DNA of 64,000 nt from Actinotalea caeni (lineage in GTDB: Bacteria; Actinomycetota; Actinomycetes; Actinomycetales; Beutenbergiaceae): positions 62,001-126,000 of the forward strand of contig NZ_WNXX01000002.1 in NCBI RefSeq assembly GCF_009733795.1. The letters are read 5' to 3'. Under the pieces are notes generated by a model. That model was not told where the DNA came from and searched no databases. It saw only the letters and a list, made by a program, of their open reading frames with translations. Shown here piece after piece: positions 8,810-16,525 of this stretch (the first letter of the stretch is position 1; each line of letters begins with the position of its first letter). The position numbers and the translations under genes were made by a program.

Positions 8810-9947
8810 GCACCCCCTCGCGCCGCTTCTCCTCGACGACCTCCTCGTAGACGTCGAGGGTGCGTCGCGTCACGGCGTCCCACGACGTGTAGGCGCCTGC
8901 GTCGCGCCGTGCCCGCTCACCCATCCGCCGCCGGAGGTCGCGGTCGGCCACGAGCGGTGCCAGCGCGGCGGCCACCGAGGCGCCGTCGCGCTCGATGATC
9001 GAGCCGTTGCGGCCCTCCTCGACCAGCTCCTCGGCCACCCCGAGCGCCGTCGAGAGCACCGGCATGCCCGCCGCGGCCGCCTCGAGCAGGACGAGTCCGA
9101 ACGCCTCGTACATCGTCGGGAAGACGAACACATCACCTGCTTGGAACTCCTCGTGGACGGCGGGGGAGTGGCCGGCGAACACCACCCGGTCGGCGACGCC
9201 CGCTGCCCGAGCCTGCGCCTGGAACGGGCGCGGGTCGTCACCGCCCACGACGAGCAGGCGCACGGTGCTCGGCAGGCGCGGCAGCGCGTCGACCACGGCG
9301 ACCAGCCCCTTGCGCCGGAACTCCTTGCCGACGAACAGCAGCACCACGTCGTCGTCGGTGAACCCGTGCCGCCGGCGCACTTGAGCGCGCAGCTCGGCGG
9401 CGTCCGCGGGCTGGAACCTGCTGACGTCGACCGCGTTGGGGATGACACGGACACGCTCGGGGTCGACCCCGTAGAAGCGCGTGAGCTCGCGGCCCACGCT
9501 CGGTGAGACGGCGATCGCGCGGCGGTACCGCCCGGGACGGTAGTTACGGGTCTCGACCGCCAGCACGGCGTGGTGGAAGGGGTTGGCGAGTGCGCGCACC
9601 ACCTCGCCGCTGCGCAGCTTCATGTCCCACCACGCCTTGTGGCAGCTGTGCGCGGTGATGACGTCCTGCTCGCGCAGCGCGCAGCCGCCCTGGTTGTGGA
9701 GGACGTCGAACCGCTCGTCGCGCAGGCTCCGCGTCGCGGCCGCCGAGTAGGTCACGGGAACGACGAACGACGGCGAGCTCAGCGCGTCGACGCGGTGCCA
9801 GCGCAGCGGTGGGCTCGGCTCGGGCTGCACATCGGTCGCGACGAGGGTCAGGTCGACATGCTCCGCGAGCCTGTCGGCGAGCTCGTAGGAGACGCGTTCG
9901 ATGCCGCCCTCGTGGTTGAAACGGAAGGACGACATCGCGACGCGCAC
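8802..9947 (-). CDS. Glycosyltransferase family 4
   Basis: This 381-residue GT-B enzyme begins MRVAMSSFRFNHEGGIERVSYELADRLAE, with the usual GG-E-R acceptor loop. It contains VVLLFVGKEFRRKGLVAVVDAL and the donor-binding FPTMYEAFGLVLLEAAAAGMP. The start at GTG 9947 is supported by a TACGCT box on the minus strand (9954-9959) exactly 6 nt upstream, which implies a leaderless mRNA. The domain order and N-terminus resemble PimB/PimC-like mannosyltransferases, but that is weak evidence for the sugar used. Its 3' end overlaps the end of the fusion glycosyltransferase on the other strand. Confidence 0.9.
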   Translation of the reverse strand: MRVAMSSFRFNHEGGIERVSYELADRLAEHVDLTLVATDVQPEPSPPLRWHRVDALSSPSFVVPVTYSAAATRSLRDERFDVLHNQGGCALREQDVITAHSCHKAWWDMKLRSGEVVRALANPFHHAVLAVETRNYRPGRYRRAIAVSPSVGRELTRFYGVDPERVRVIPNAVDVSRFQPADAAELRAQVRRRHGFTDDDVVLLFVGKEFRRKGLVAVVDALPRLPSTVRLLVVGGDDPRPFQAQARAAGVADRVVFAGHSPAVHEEFQAGDVFVFPTMYEAFGLVLLEAAAAGMPVLSTALGVAEELVEEGRNGSIIERDGASVAAALAPLVADRDLRRRMGERARRDAGAYTSWDAVTRRTLDVYEEVVEEKRREGVLS

Positions 9948-9988
9948 GGGCTCAGCGTAGTGACGCTGGGGCCGTGCGCGTCGCGTCC

Positions 9989-10648
9989 TCAGTCACGCGC
10001 CACCCGCCTGCGGAGGAAGATCAGCGCGGCGCCCGCCACCAGCAGAGCCGCGCCAGCGGTGACCAACCATCCGACACCTGCGCCCGTCACGGCCATGCCG
10101 ACGCCGGAGGACTCGGTCGTACCAGGCCCCGGCGGGGGCCCGAAGGTCGCCGTCCCCACGTTGGGCGGGTTGGTGAGGCAGGCCGGTGACGAGGGCGGGT
10201 AGGCGACAGTGACCGTCGCCTGCGGGTTGACCGAGATCGTCACCTGGACCTCCGGCCGGACCCAGTCCCACTCGTCGCCCTCGACCCACTCGCCGTTCTC
10301 GAGGCGCCAGCCCGGCCAGTCGCTCGGGTTCCCCTGGTCGTCGACCGCAGCGCCGGGCCACATCACGCGACCGGACAGCGGTACGCCGGCCTGCACGTGG
10401 TTCTGGCTCGGGTCGGTGGGGTGCTCCCACGTGATCGTCGCCGTCTCGCCCGAGCCGTTGATGACGTTCACGGCGTACTCCAGGTAGGGCACGTCGCCGT
10501 CGCACAGCGGCTGGAGGACGGACACCTCCAGCGTCGGCTCCTCGGGCGGCCCGTACTGCGCCGCGGCCGGAAGTGCCGGTAGGACCATCGCGCCGACCAG
10601 TGCCGCAGCCCCGACCCAGCGCGCCTGTCGTCGCGCGTTCCATTCCAT
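9989..10648 (-). CDS. Exported surface protein with signal peptide and MAVTG-type C-terminal anchor
   Basis: This 219-residue protein of unknown function has a Sec signal peptide (WVGAAALVGAMVLPALPAAAQ, cleavage near residue 31). The extracellular part has two cysteines and a Trp/Pro-rich middle region. The C-terminus reads MAVTGAGVGW, then a hydrophobic stretch, then FLRRRVARD. This motif, hydrophobic segment and basic tail resemble a sortase sorting signal of the LAXTG (class E) kind used by high-GC actinobacteria, with Met in place of Leu. It could instead be a plain C-terminal membrane anchor. No enzyme domain was recognised. It lies between a GT4 gene and the DUF1996 gene, all on the minus strand. 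Confidence 0.75.
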   Translation of the reverse strand: MEWNARRQARWVGAAALVGAMVLPALPAAAQYGPPEEPTLEVSVLQPLCDGDVPYLEYAVNVINGSGETATITWEHPTDPSQNHVQAGVPLSGRVMWPGAAVDDQGNPSDWPGWRLENGEWVEGDEWDWVRPEVQVTISVNPQATVTVAYPPSSPACLTNPPNVGTATFGPPPGPGTTESSGVGMAVTGAGVGWLVTAGAALLVAGAALIFLRRRVARD

Positions 10649-10801
10649 AGCCAGACGTCCCCTCGTTCCGGATCGGCCATCCCCCCGCAGTATGTGTGCG
10701 CGCGCGGAGGCCGGCTGGGGTGGTCCGGGTGGGATTCGGGCGGCTGGAGGGGGTCGCAGAGGGTTAGGCGGCGTGAGGACCGGACAGAGGCATCCCTGGT
10801 C

Positions 10802-12169
10802 TCACGTGCGGCGCAGCGCCCGCACTCGGCGCAGACCGGCCCAGAGCGCTCCGGAGGCGACGACCGACAGCGCGATCCACGAGTACCGCCAGGGGCCGCC
10901 CGCTCCGCGTCGCGCGTCCGTCGCGCCGACGCCGGGCGACCGGTCCGGGGCATGTGCGTGCGACGGCTCGCCGGCGGTCCCTGACCCCTCGGCGCGATCG
11001 TCCGGCCGTAGCTGGGGCGTCGGTGCGGTCGTGGCCGGCGTCGTCGTTGCCGTGCGGCTGGTTGTGGGTGCGGCGCTCGTCGGGGTCCTCGACGGCTCGG
11101 GTGCACGCGTCGCCGGCCCGCTCGTGGTCCCGCTCGCTGCAGCGGTGGCGGGGGGATGGGCATGGGAGGTCGCCGGCGAGCTCGCCGGTTCGGAGGATGG
11201 CGGAGCCGGCCGAGGTGGGTCGGCGCTCAGCTGGGCGTCGACCTGGGCCGGATCGACCGATCCGTGCGGGATGGCCGGGTAGCCGAGCGGGTTGCAGTCG
11301 ACCGCCACGTTGATGCACTGGTTGACGAGGTTCGCCGCCGCCGTCGTGTCCCACGCCACGAGGACGTCGCCGTGGAAGGTGTACGCGCTGCCGCTCGACC
11401 AGCTGAACGTCCCCGCGTCGCCGTTGACGCCGAAGTACCACGCCTCGAAGGTGATCTGCGGCAGCTTGACGGGGTGACTGCTCGGGCACGCGCCGCGCGC
11501 ACCTTGCGAGTACGCCATGTGGGACTTGTGGTCCGCCGAGTCCAGGTTCCTGCCGTCCCAGCAGTCGGGGAAGACCAGCTTGGCGATCAGCACCTCGTCG
11601 GAGGCGCAGGAGACGAACGTGTGGTCGCCGCCGTGCTGGCGACCGGTGTCCGTCTCGTGGGCGCACGCGTAGGTCACGTGGTTCTGCGGCGTCGTCGCGT
11701 GCATGTCGCCGGCGATCATCGCGAGACCCCGCGGCATCGCCTGCGCGACGGGCAACCCGTCGGGCCCGCCGGCGCGCCGGTAGTAGATCGTCAGCTGGTG
11801 CGCGCCCGAGTCGGTGTAGACCGGCACGCCGTCCTGGTGCAGCGTCGGGATCCAGTAGGCGGAGAGGTCGACCGCGTCGTAGTGGTTGCCGCACTGAGAG
11901 GTCGGCTGCGCGAGCAGCGACGCCGTCGTGGTGCGCTCGTCCACGTTCTTCGCGCCGAAGAACGTGTGCCGGTGCGACCGCCCCGCCTGCCCGGGGAACA
12001 CGATCGGGTCGTTCGGCGCCATCCCGGTCGGGTAGCACACGACCCGGAACGACGGGTGCGGCGCGGCGGTCGCGCTCTGCGGCGCGGCGAGCGCGCCCGC
12101 GAGACCGAGCAGGACGGCGACGCCGAGCAGGCACACCAGCCTGGTGAGGGTCGTGGGGGACATGGTCAC
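10802..12169 (-). CDS. Secreted DUF1996 domain protein with Pro/Thr-rich stalk and C-terminal membrane anchor
   Basis: The signal peptide (LTRLVCLLGVAVLLGLAGAL, ending near AQSATAA) is followed by a DUF1996-like domain. That domain shows RVVCYPTGMAPNDPIVFPG, SHRHTFFG, the Cys pairs expected of an exported disulfide protein, and WDGRNLDSADHKSHMAY. From about residue 310 there is a long Pro/Ser/Thr-rich stretch, then a final hydrophobic segment (WIALSVVASGALWAGL) and basic tail, so the protein is probably tethered outside the membrane. GTG 12169 has GAGG 7 nt upstream and is preferred; ATG 12163 is the alternative. DUF1996 has no established activity. Placement among glycosyltransferase genes suggests a role in the cell envelope. 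Confidence 0.85.
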   Translation of the reverse strand: MTMSPTTLTRLVCLLGVAVLLGLAGALAAPQSATAAPHPSFRVVCYPTGMAPNDPIVFPGQAGRSHRHTFFGAKNVDERTTTASLLAQPTSQCGNHYDAVDLSAYWIPTLHQDGVPVYTDSGAHQLTIYYRRAGGPDGLPVAQAMPRGLAMIAGDMHATTPQNHVTYACAHETDTGRQHGGDHTFVSCASDEVLIAKLVFPDCWDGRNLDSADHKSHMAYSQGARGACPSSHPVKLPQITFEAWYFGVNGDAGTFSWSSGSAYTFHGDVLVAWDTTAAANLVNQCINVAVDCNPLGYPAIPHGSVDPAQVDAQLSADPPRPAPPSSEPASSPATSHAHPPATAAASGTTSGPATRAPEPSRTPTSAAPTTSRTATTTPATTAPTPQLRPDDRAEGSGTAGEPSHAHAPDRSPGVGATDARRGAGGPWRYSWIALSVVASGALWAGLRRVRALRRT

Positions 12170-12299
12170 GGCGCATCCTCGGGGTCGACGGCGGCGCACG
12201 TCCCCGCATGTGCACGCACGGCTTCAGTTCGTGACGGCTGCAGACTAGCGGAGGACTCCTGCCGCGGTCGGTGAGATGGACGTCTCGCCCTGCGGGCGA

Positions 12300-14090
12300 T
12301 CAGTCGTCGGCGGAGCAGTCCGGCACGTCGTGCTGCACGAGGCCCGAGGCATGCGTGGTCGGCGTCGCCCACAGCGTCGCCGTTCCCGCGTCGGAGGGCT
12401 CTGCTGCGACCAGGTCGAACCGGATGGTCACCGACTCGCTCGGGGCGAGGTCCTGCGTGAAGACGGTGACCTCGCGGCCGTGCGCGTCGTAGCGCTGACC
12501 ACCGATGACGACGCCGTCGCGCTCGATGTCCACGACCGCGCCGCCGACGGGGCTGTGCAGGGCCACGTTGGTGCGGATCGTGCCGAGCAGGTCCTCCGGC
12601 AGGTCGACGCCGGTGACGTAGCTCGGCAGCGACGGCACGAGGTCCGCGGGCACGGTCGACGTCAGCCGCAGCTCGACGGTGTCGGCCCGGCCGGCATCGG
12701 TGCACTCCGACGCGACGATCGTCACCTCCGTGTCGAGGTAGTAGCTCATCTTGCTGCGGGTGCCGTCGTTGAGGAACACCCCGCCGGAGCCGGTGGCCGC
12801 GTCGAAGTCGCCCCCGAGGCCGTCGGCGAGCAGCTCCTGCTCGTCGGCGTGCGCGGACCACACGAGCAGCCGCCGCTCGTCGCCCGCGCGCATCATCACC
12901 TCGAGCAGGCCGGCGCCCTCGGGCGACCGCAGCACGTGGTCGACGACGGCCGAGGCGACCGCGGCGAACACGTCGTCGGCGTCGTCCGGGTCGGGGTACT
13001 CGAGGTAGATGCGGTTGAGGAGGATCTCGACGACGTTCCCCGGGTCGAGCGTCCAGCCGATCACGTCCACGGGGCCGACCGCCTCGAGGAGGTACGACAG
13101 CGTCACCGGGTCGACCGCGACGACGCCGTCGACCTCCTCGCCCTGCGACTGCCGCCACATCTCGGCGGCGACGGGGCCGGAGACCGGGAACTGCGGGATC
13201 ATCGTGACGTCCTGCACGAACCGGGCCGGGGCCTCGCCGTACATCGCGAGGTCGTCGGGCCGCAGCTCGGCGACGGGCGCCGGGAACGGCCCGACGTCGG
13301 AGCTCGACGCCGTGCGATCGAGGGCCACGGCGCCGTCGTCGGCGGTGACGAGCAGCATCGCGCCGGGGACACCACCGTTGGTGCGCAGCTCCGCGTTGCT
13401 CTGCGCGAGCACGAGGTACTGACGTGGCCCGTCGCCGCCCAGCATCGGCGGCAGCAGCACGCTCAGGTCGTGCCCGGTCGTCACGGCCGACCGTAGGTCG
13501 GCCAGCTGCTCGGTCGCGTGCCCGAGAGGCCGACGGATCTCGTCGACGAGGCCGGTCGCGTCGAACGCCTGCAACCGGTCGTCGGCATCGACGACCGTGT
13601 CGCGCGCAGTCGCGAGCGGGAGGGCGGCGGCACGGATCGGGTCGAGGTCGATGCGGCCGTCGGTCAGTCGCAGCCCGCCGTCGGCGAGGACGCCGCTCGC
13701 AGCGCCGAGGTGCGGCAGCACGTCGACGGCGACGTCGTCGACCACCTCCCCGACGAGCGTCAGTGCGGCGGCGTTCGGGCCGATCCCCGGCACCCGTGCC
13801 GCCAGCCACCAGAGCGGACCGTCGGTGCTGGCGCGTGCGGTGGCGGTCTCCGACTGCAGGTCGGTGACGAGCCGGTCGTAGGCGTCGAGGTCTCCCGCGA
13901 TCAGCGCGTCCTGCGCTGCCGGGAGGTCACGGACGACCGCGGCGAAGCTGCTGCGGGCCTCGAGCGCGTCGCGCACGAGCAGCACGGCTGCCACGACCAG
14001 GAGGACCGCGACCGTCAGCACGCTCCAGCCGACGATGCGACCGACCCTGCGGCGGCGCGGTCGCTCGCCCTTGGCCGACCCACCGCTCAT
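12300..14090 (-). CDS. DUF4012 domain-containing membrane-anchored protein
   Basis: This 596-residue protein begins with a basic cytoplasmic tail (GERPRRRRVGRI) and one transmembrane segment (WSVLTVAVLLVVAAVLLV, about 22-39). A large extracytoplasmic region follows that matches the DUF4012 pattern: PLWWLAARVPGIGPNAAALT, QYLVLAQSNAELRTNGGVPG and EEVDGVVAVDPVTLSYLLEA. DUF4012 proteins occur in actinobacterial and cyanobacterial polysaccharide loci, but their biochemical role is unknown. The ATG at 14090 is preceded by a TACCTT box (14097-14102, minus strand) at 6 nt, so the mRNA is probably leaderless. It diverges from the glycosyltransferase pair at 14232. Confidence 0.9.
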   Translation of the reverse strand: MSGGSAKGERPRRRRVGRIVGWSVLTVAVLLVVAAVLLVRDALEARSSFAAVVRDLPAAQDALIAGDLDAYDRLVTDLQSETATARASTDGPLWWLAARVPGIGPNAAALTLVGEVVDDVAVDVLPHLGAASGVLADGGLRLTDGRIDLDPIRAAALPLATARDTVVDADDRLQAFDATGLVDEIRRPLGHATEQLADLRSAVTTGHDLSVLLPPMLGGDGPRQYLVLAQSNAELRTNGGVPGAMLLVTADDGAVALDRTASSSDVGPFPAPVAELRPDDLAMYGEAPARFVQDVTMIPQFPVSGPVAAEMWRQSQGEEVDGVVAVDPVTLSYLLEAVGPVDVIGWTLDPGNVVEILLNRIYLEYPDPDDADDVFAAVASAVVDHVLRSPEGAGLLEVMMRAGDERRLLVWSAHADEQELLADGLGGDFDAATGSGGVFLNDGTRSKMSYYLDTEVTIVASECTDAGRADTVELRLTSTVPADLVPSLPSYVTGVDLPEDLLGTIRTNVALHSPVGGAVVDIERDGVVIGGQRYDAHGREVTVFTQDLAPSESVTIRFDLVAAEPSDAGTATLWATPTTHASGLVQHDVPDCSADD

Positions 14091-14096
14091 GCGGGG

Positions 14097-14154
14097 AAGG
14101 TAGCACCGCGCGCCGCGGATGGAGCGCCCGGTCCTGCGCGCGGCTGGCTAGACT
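14097..14154. promoter_or_regulatory. Divergent leaderless promoters for the DUF4012 gene and the GT4 operon
   Basis: On the minus strand TACCTT (14097-14102) lies 6 nt before the ATG of the DUF4012 gene. On the plus strand TAGACT (14149-14154) lies 7 nt before ATG 14162, the start of a short upstream ORF leading into the GT4 gene. Both fit the TANNNT -10 pattern at leaderless spacing. No clear -35 elements were seen. Confidence 0.6.
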
Positions 14155-14161
14155 GCGGCCG

Positions 14162-14230
14162 ATGAGCCGGCGGTCCGGCTGCCGCCGGGCGGGCGTCCTG
14201 CTCGCGGGCAGCGACGAGCGGGGAGCATGA
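14162..14230 (+). CDS. Putative leaderless upstream ORF (22 codons) before GT4 operon
   Basis: An ATG at 14162 sits 7 nt after a TAGACT -10 box and opens a 22-residue frame (MSRRSGCRRAGVLLAGSDER..). It stops at 14228-14230, a single base before the GTG of the glycosyltransferase gene. A GGGGAG stretch near its end can serve as the ribosome site of the downstream gene. The arrangement suggests translational coupling, or a regulatory upstream peptide, rather than a functional protein. It is short enough to arise by chance, so confidence is limited. Confidence 0.4.
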   Translation: MSRRSGCRRAGVLLAGSDERGA

Positions 14231-14231
14231 C

Positions 14232-15248
14232 GTGCACGTGGTCCAGCTCGTGTGCTCCGACGGCTTCGCCGGGGTGGAGCGGTACCTCGTCAACCTCGCC
14301 ACCGGGTTGGCGGCCCAGGGCGTCGACGTCACGGTGATCGGCGGCGCGCCGGGATCGATGAGGGAGGCGCTCGCAGGCGCGCAGGTCGCGTGGCGACCGG
14401 GCGGCAGCATGCTGCAGGCGCTGCGCGAGCTACGGTCGCTGCGCGACGTCGACCTCGTCAACTCGCACATGTCCCAGGCGGACCTCGTGACCGCGCTGGG
14501 CCGGACGGGTCGCGACTTCCGGCACGTCAGCACCCGGCACTTCGGCGCGCCGCGCGGCAGCTCCCGCCCGGCCGCGGCGGTGTTCGCAGCGGTCGCGCGG
14601 CGGGTGGACGCCCAGCTCGCGATCTCGCGCTTCGTCGCCGACAACGTCGACGGCGTGAGCGAGGTCGTGCACTCGGGCGTCGCGACCCGGCCACTCTCCG
14701 CCGACCGCGTCGACGAGGTGCTGCTGGTGCAGCGGCTCGAGCCCGAGAAGGACACCGCCACGGGTCTGCGGGCCTGGGCGGTGTCGTCCGCCCGCTCGCG
14801 GGGCTGGCGGCTGCGCGTCGTCGGTGACGGCTCGCAGCGGCGCGAGCTCGAGGAGCTGGCCGGTGCTCTCGGCGTCGCCGACTCGGTCGAGTTCCTGGGC
14901 TTCCGGACCGACGTCGACGCGCTGCTGGCTCGGGCCGGCGCTCTGCTCGCCCCGACGCCGCGCGAGGGCCTGGGCATCGCGGTGCTCGAGGCGATGGCGC
15001 ACGGGACCCCCGTCGTCGCCTCGGCGGGCGGAGGTCACCTCGAGACCGTGGGCGCCGTGGCGCCCGAGGTGCTGTTCCCGCCCGGTGATGCCGACGCGGC
15101 GGCGCGAGCGCTCGACGCCCTGGTGGCCGATCCAGCTCGCCGCGCCGCGCTCGGGGCCGCGCTCCGCGAGCGGCAGCAGGAGTCGTTCACGCTGGCGAGC
15201 CAGGTCTCCGGCACGCGCCGGCTCTACGAACGGGTGCTCGCCCGATGA
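14232..15248 (+). CDS. Glycosyltransferase family 4
   Basis: This 338-residue GT-B enzyme starts at GTG 14232 (MHVVQLVCSDGFAGVERYLVNLATGL), directly after a short upstream ORF and a GGGGAG ribosome site. The donor half carries LLVQRLEPEKDTATGLRAW and LAPTPREGLGIAVLEAMAHG with the conserved E-x7-E. It is near the short end of the GT4 range but complete. Its TGA overlaps the ATG of the next gene (ATGA at 15245-15248), so both products are probably made together. The sugar specificity is not evident. Confidence 0.88.
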   Translation: MHVVQLVCSDGFAGVERYLVNLATGLAAQGVDVTVIGGAPGSMREALAGAQVAWRPGGSMLQALRELRSLRDVDLVNSHMSQADLVTALGRTGRDFRHVSTRHFGAPRGSSRPAAAVFAAVARRVDAQLAISRFVADNVDGVSEVVHSGVATRPLSADRVDEVLLVQRLEPEKDTATGLRAWAVSSARSRGWRLRVVGDGSQRRELEELAGALGVADSVEFLGFRTDVDALLARAGALLAPTPREGLGIAVLEAMAHGTPVVASAGGGHLETVGAVAPEVLFPPGDADAAARALDALVADPARRAALGAALRERQQESFTLASQVSGTRRLYERVLAR

Positions 15249-16360
15249 GCCGCGACCTCGTGGTGCTCTCGCTCGAGCGCTGGGACGACGTGTGGCGGCG
15301 CAACCAGTACCTCGTGCACGGGCTGCTCGAGGCCGACCCGCAGCTGCGGGTGCTCTTCGTGGTGCCGAGCCACGACGTCCTCCACGCCGCGCTGCACGGC
15401 CGCGGTCTCGGGCGTGGCTCGGGGCTGCAGCAGGTGACCGGGTACCACGGCCGCCTCTGGCAGCTCGAGCCGACCAAGGTGCTGCCGCGGGCGGTGGGTG
15501 GGCTCGCCGACGCGCTGCTCGTGCGCTCGGTGCGGCGAGCGCTGCGCCGGCTGCGGATCGATGCTCCCGTGCTCTGGGTGAACGACCCTTCGTGGGCGAG
15601 CCTCGTGCGCGCCGAGCCCCACTGGCCGGCGCTCTACGACGTCACCGACGACTGGCTCGCCGCCGAGCGGCCCGAGCGCGAGCTGGAGCGGCTGCGCAGC
15701 AACGAGGCCGTGCTGCTCGAGCGCGCCCGCGCCGTCGTGGTCTGCTCCGCGGCGCTCGCGGTGTCCAAGGGTGCCGACCGTGAGGTCGTGCACGTGCCCA
15801 ACGCCGTCGACGTCGCACGTTACCGGCGGCCGCTCGCACGGCCCGACGACCTGCCGGCGGGCGGTACCGCCGTCTACGTCGGGACGCTCCACCAGGACCG
15901 GCTCGACGTCGAGGTGACCGGTCGCACCGCCGAGCGGCTGCGAGCCGACGGTGCCACGCTCGTGCTGGTCGGACCGAACCTGCTGGCCGGCGAGCACACC
16001 TCCGCCCTGGAACGGCGCGGCGCCGTGATCCTCGGGGGGCGGTCGTTCGACCGTGTCCCCGCCTACCTGCAGCACGCGACCGCGCTCGTGGTGCCACACC
16101 TGGTCACACCGTTCACCGACAGCCTCGACCCGATCAAGCTGTACGAGTACCTGGCGGTCGGCCGGCCGGTGGTCAGCACACCGGTCGCGGGGTTCCGAGA
16201 GCTGAGCATCCCTGGCGTCCACGTCGTGCCGCCCACGGACTTCGCCGAGGCGGTGGCACACGCCGTCTCCGAGGACCCGGCCACCGTCGAGCACAGCGGA
16301 GTTCCGGACTGGTCCGCGCGCGTCGAGCAGATGGCGTCCGTGCTGGCGCGTCTGCGCTGA
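15245..16360 (+). CDS. Glycosyltransferase, GT4/GT-B type (TuaH-like)
   Basis: This 371-residue protein begins MSRDLVVLSLERWDDVWRRN, a start typical of TuaH-like transferases in teichuronic or exopolysaccharide clusters, and also has ALYDVTDDWLA. The donor half shows AVYVGTLHQDRLDVEV and a divergent LYEYLAVGRPVVSTPV motif in place of the classical E-x7-E. It is translationally coupled to the preceding GT4 gene. It is the last gene of the glycan locus before the LuxR-type regulators, from which about 165 bp separates it. Confidence 0.82.
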   Translation: MSRDLVVLSLERWDDVWRRNQYLVHGLLEADPQLRVLFVVPSHDVLHAALHGRGLGRGSGLQQVTGYHGRLWQLEPTKVLPRAVGGLADALLVRSVRRALRRLRIDAPVLWVNDPSWASLVRAEPHWPALYDVTDDWLAAERPERELERLRSNEAVLLERARAVVVCSAALAVSKGADREVVHVPNAVDVARYRRPLARPDDLPAGGTAVYVGTLHQDRLDVEVTGRTAERLRADGATLVLVGPNLLAGEHTSALERRGAVILGGRSFDRVPAYLQHATALVVPHLVTPFTDSLDPIKLYEYLAVGRPVVSTPVAGFRELSIPGVHVVPPTDFAEAVAHAVSEDPATVEHSGVPDWSARVEQMASVLARLR

Positions 16361-16525
16361 TCAGCGGCTCGTCCGTGCCCGCTCGGGCCCAGCAGTCTCC
16401 GTGCCCGTCGCTGCGCCGACACCCGGCGGATCCGATGGTGCGCGGACGGTTGTCCCTACCACTATGATGCGGAGGTTAACGTCGGGCCGTCAGGTGCCGG
16501 CGGGACAGGACCCGGGGGTGGGGAT
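16361..16525 (+). promoter_or_regulatory. Promoter region of the giant LuxR pair
   Basis: A consensus TATGAT -10 hexamer lies at 16463-16468, with no good -35 at normal spacing, so transcription may need an activator. The predicted start is about 50 nt upstream of GTG 16526, whose ribosome site is the G-rich stretch just before it. No terminator hairpin was seen after the preceding glycosyltransferase. Confidence 0.5.
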
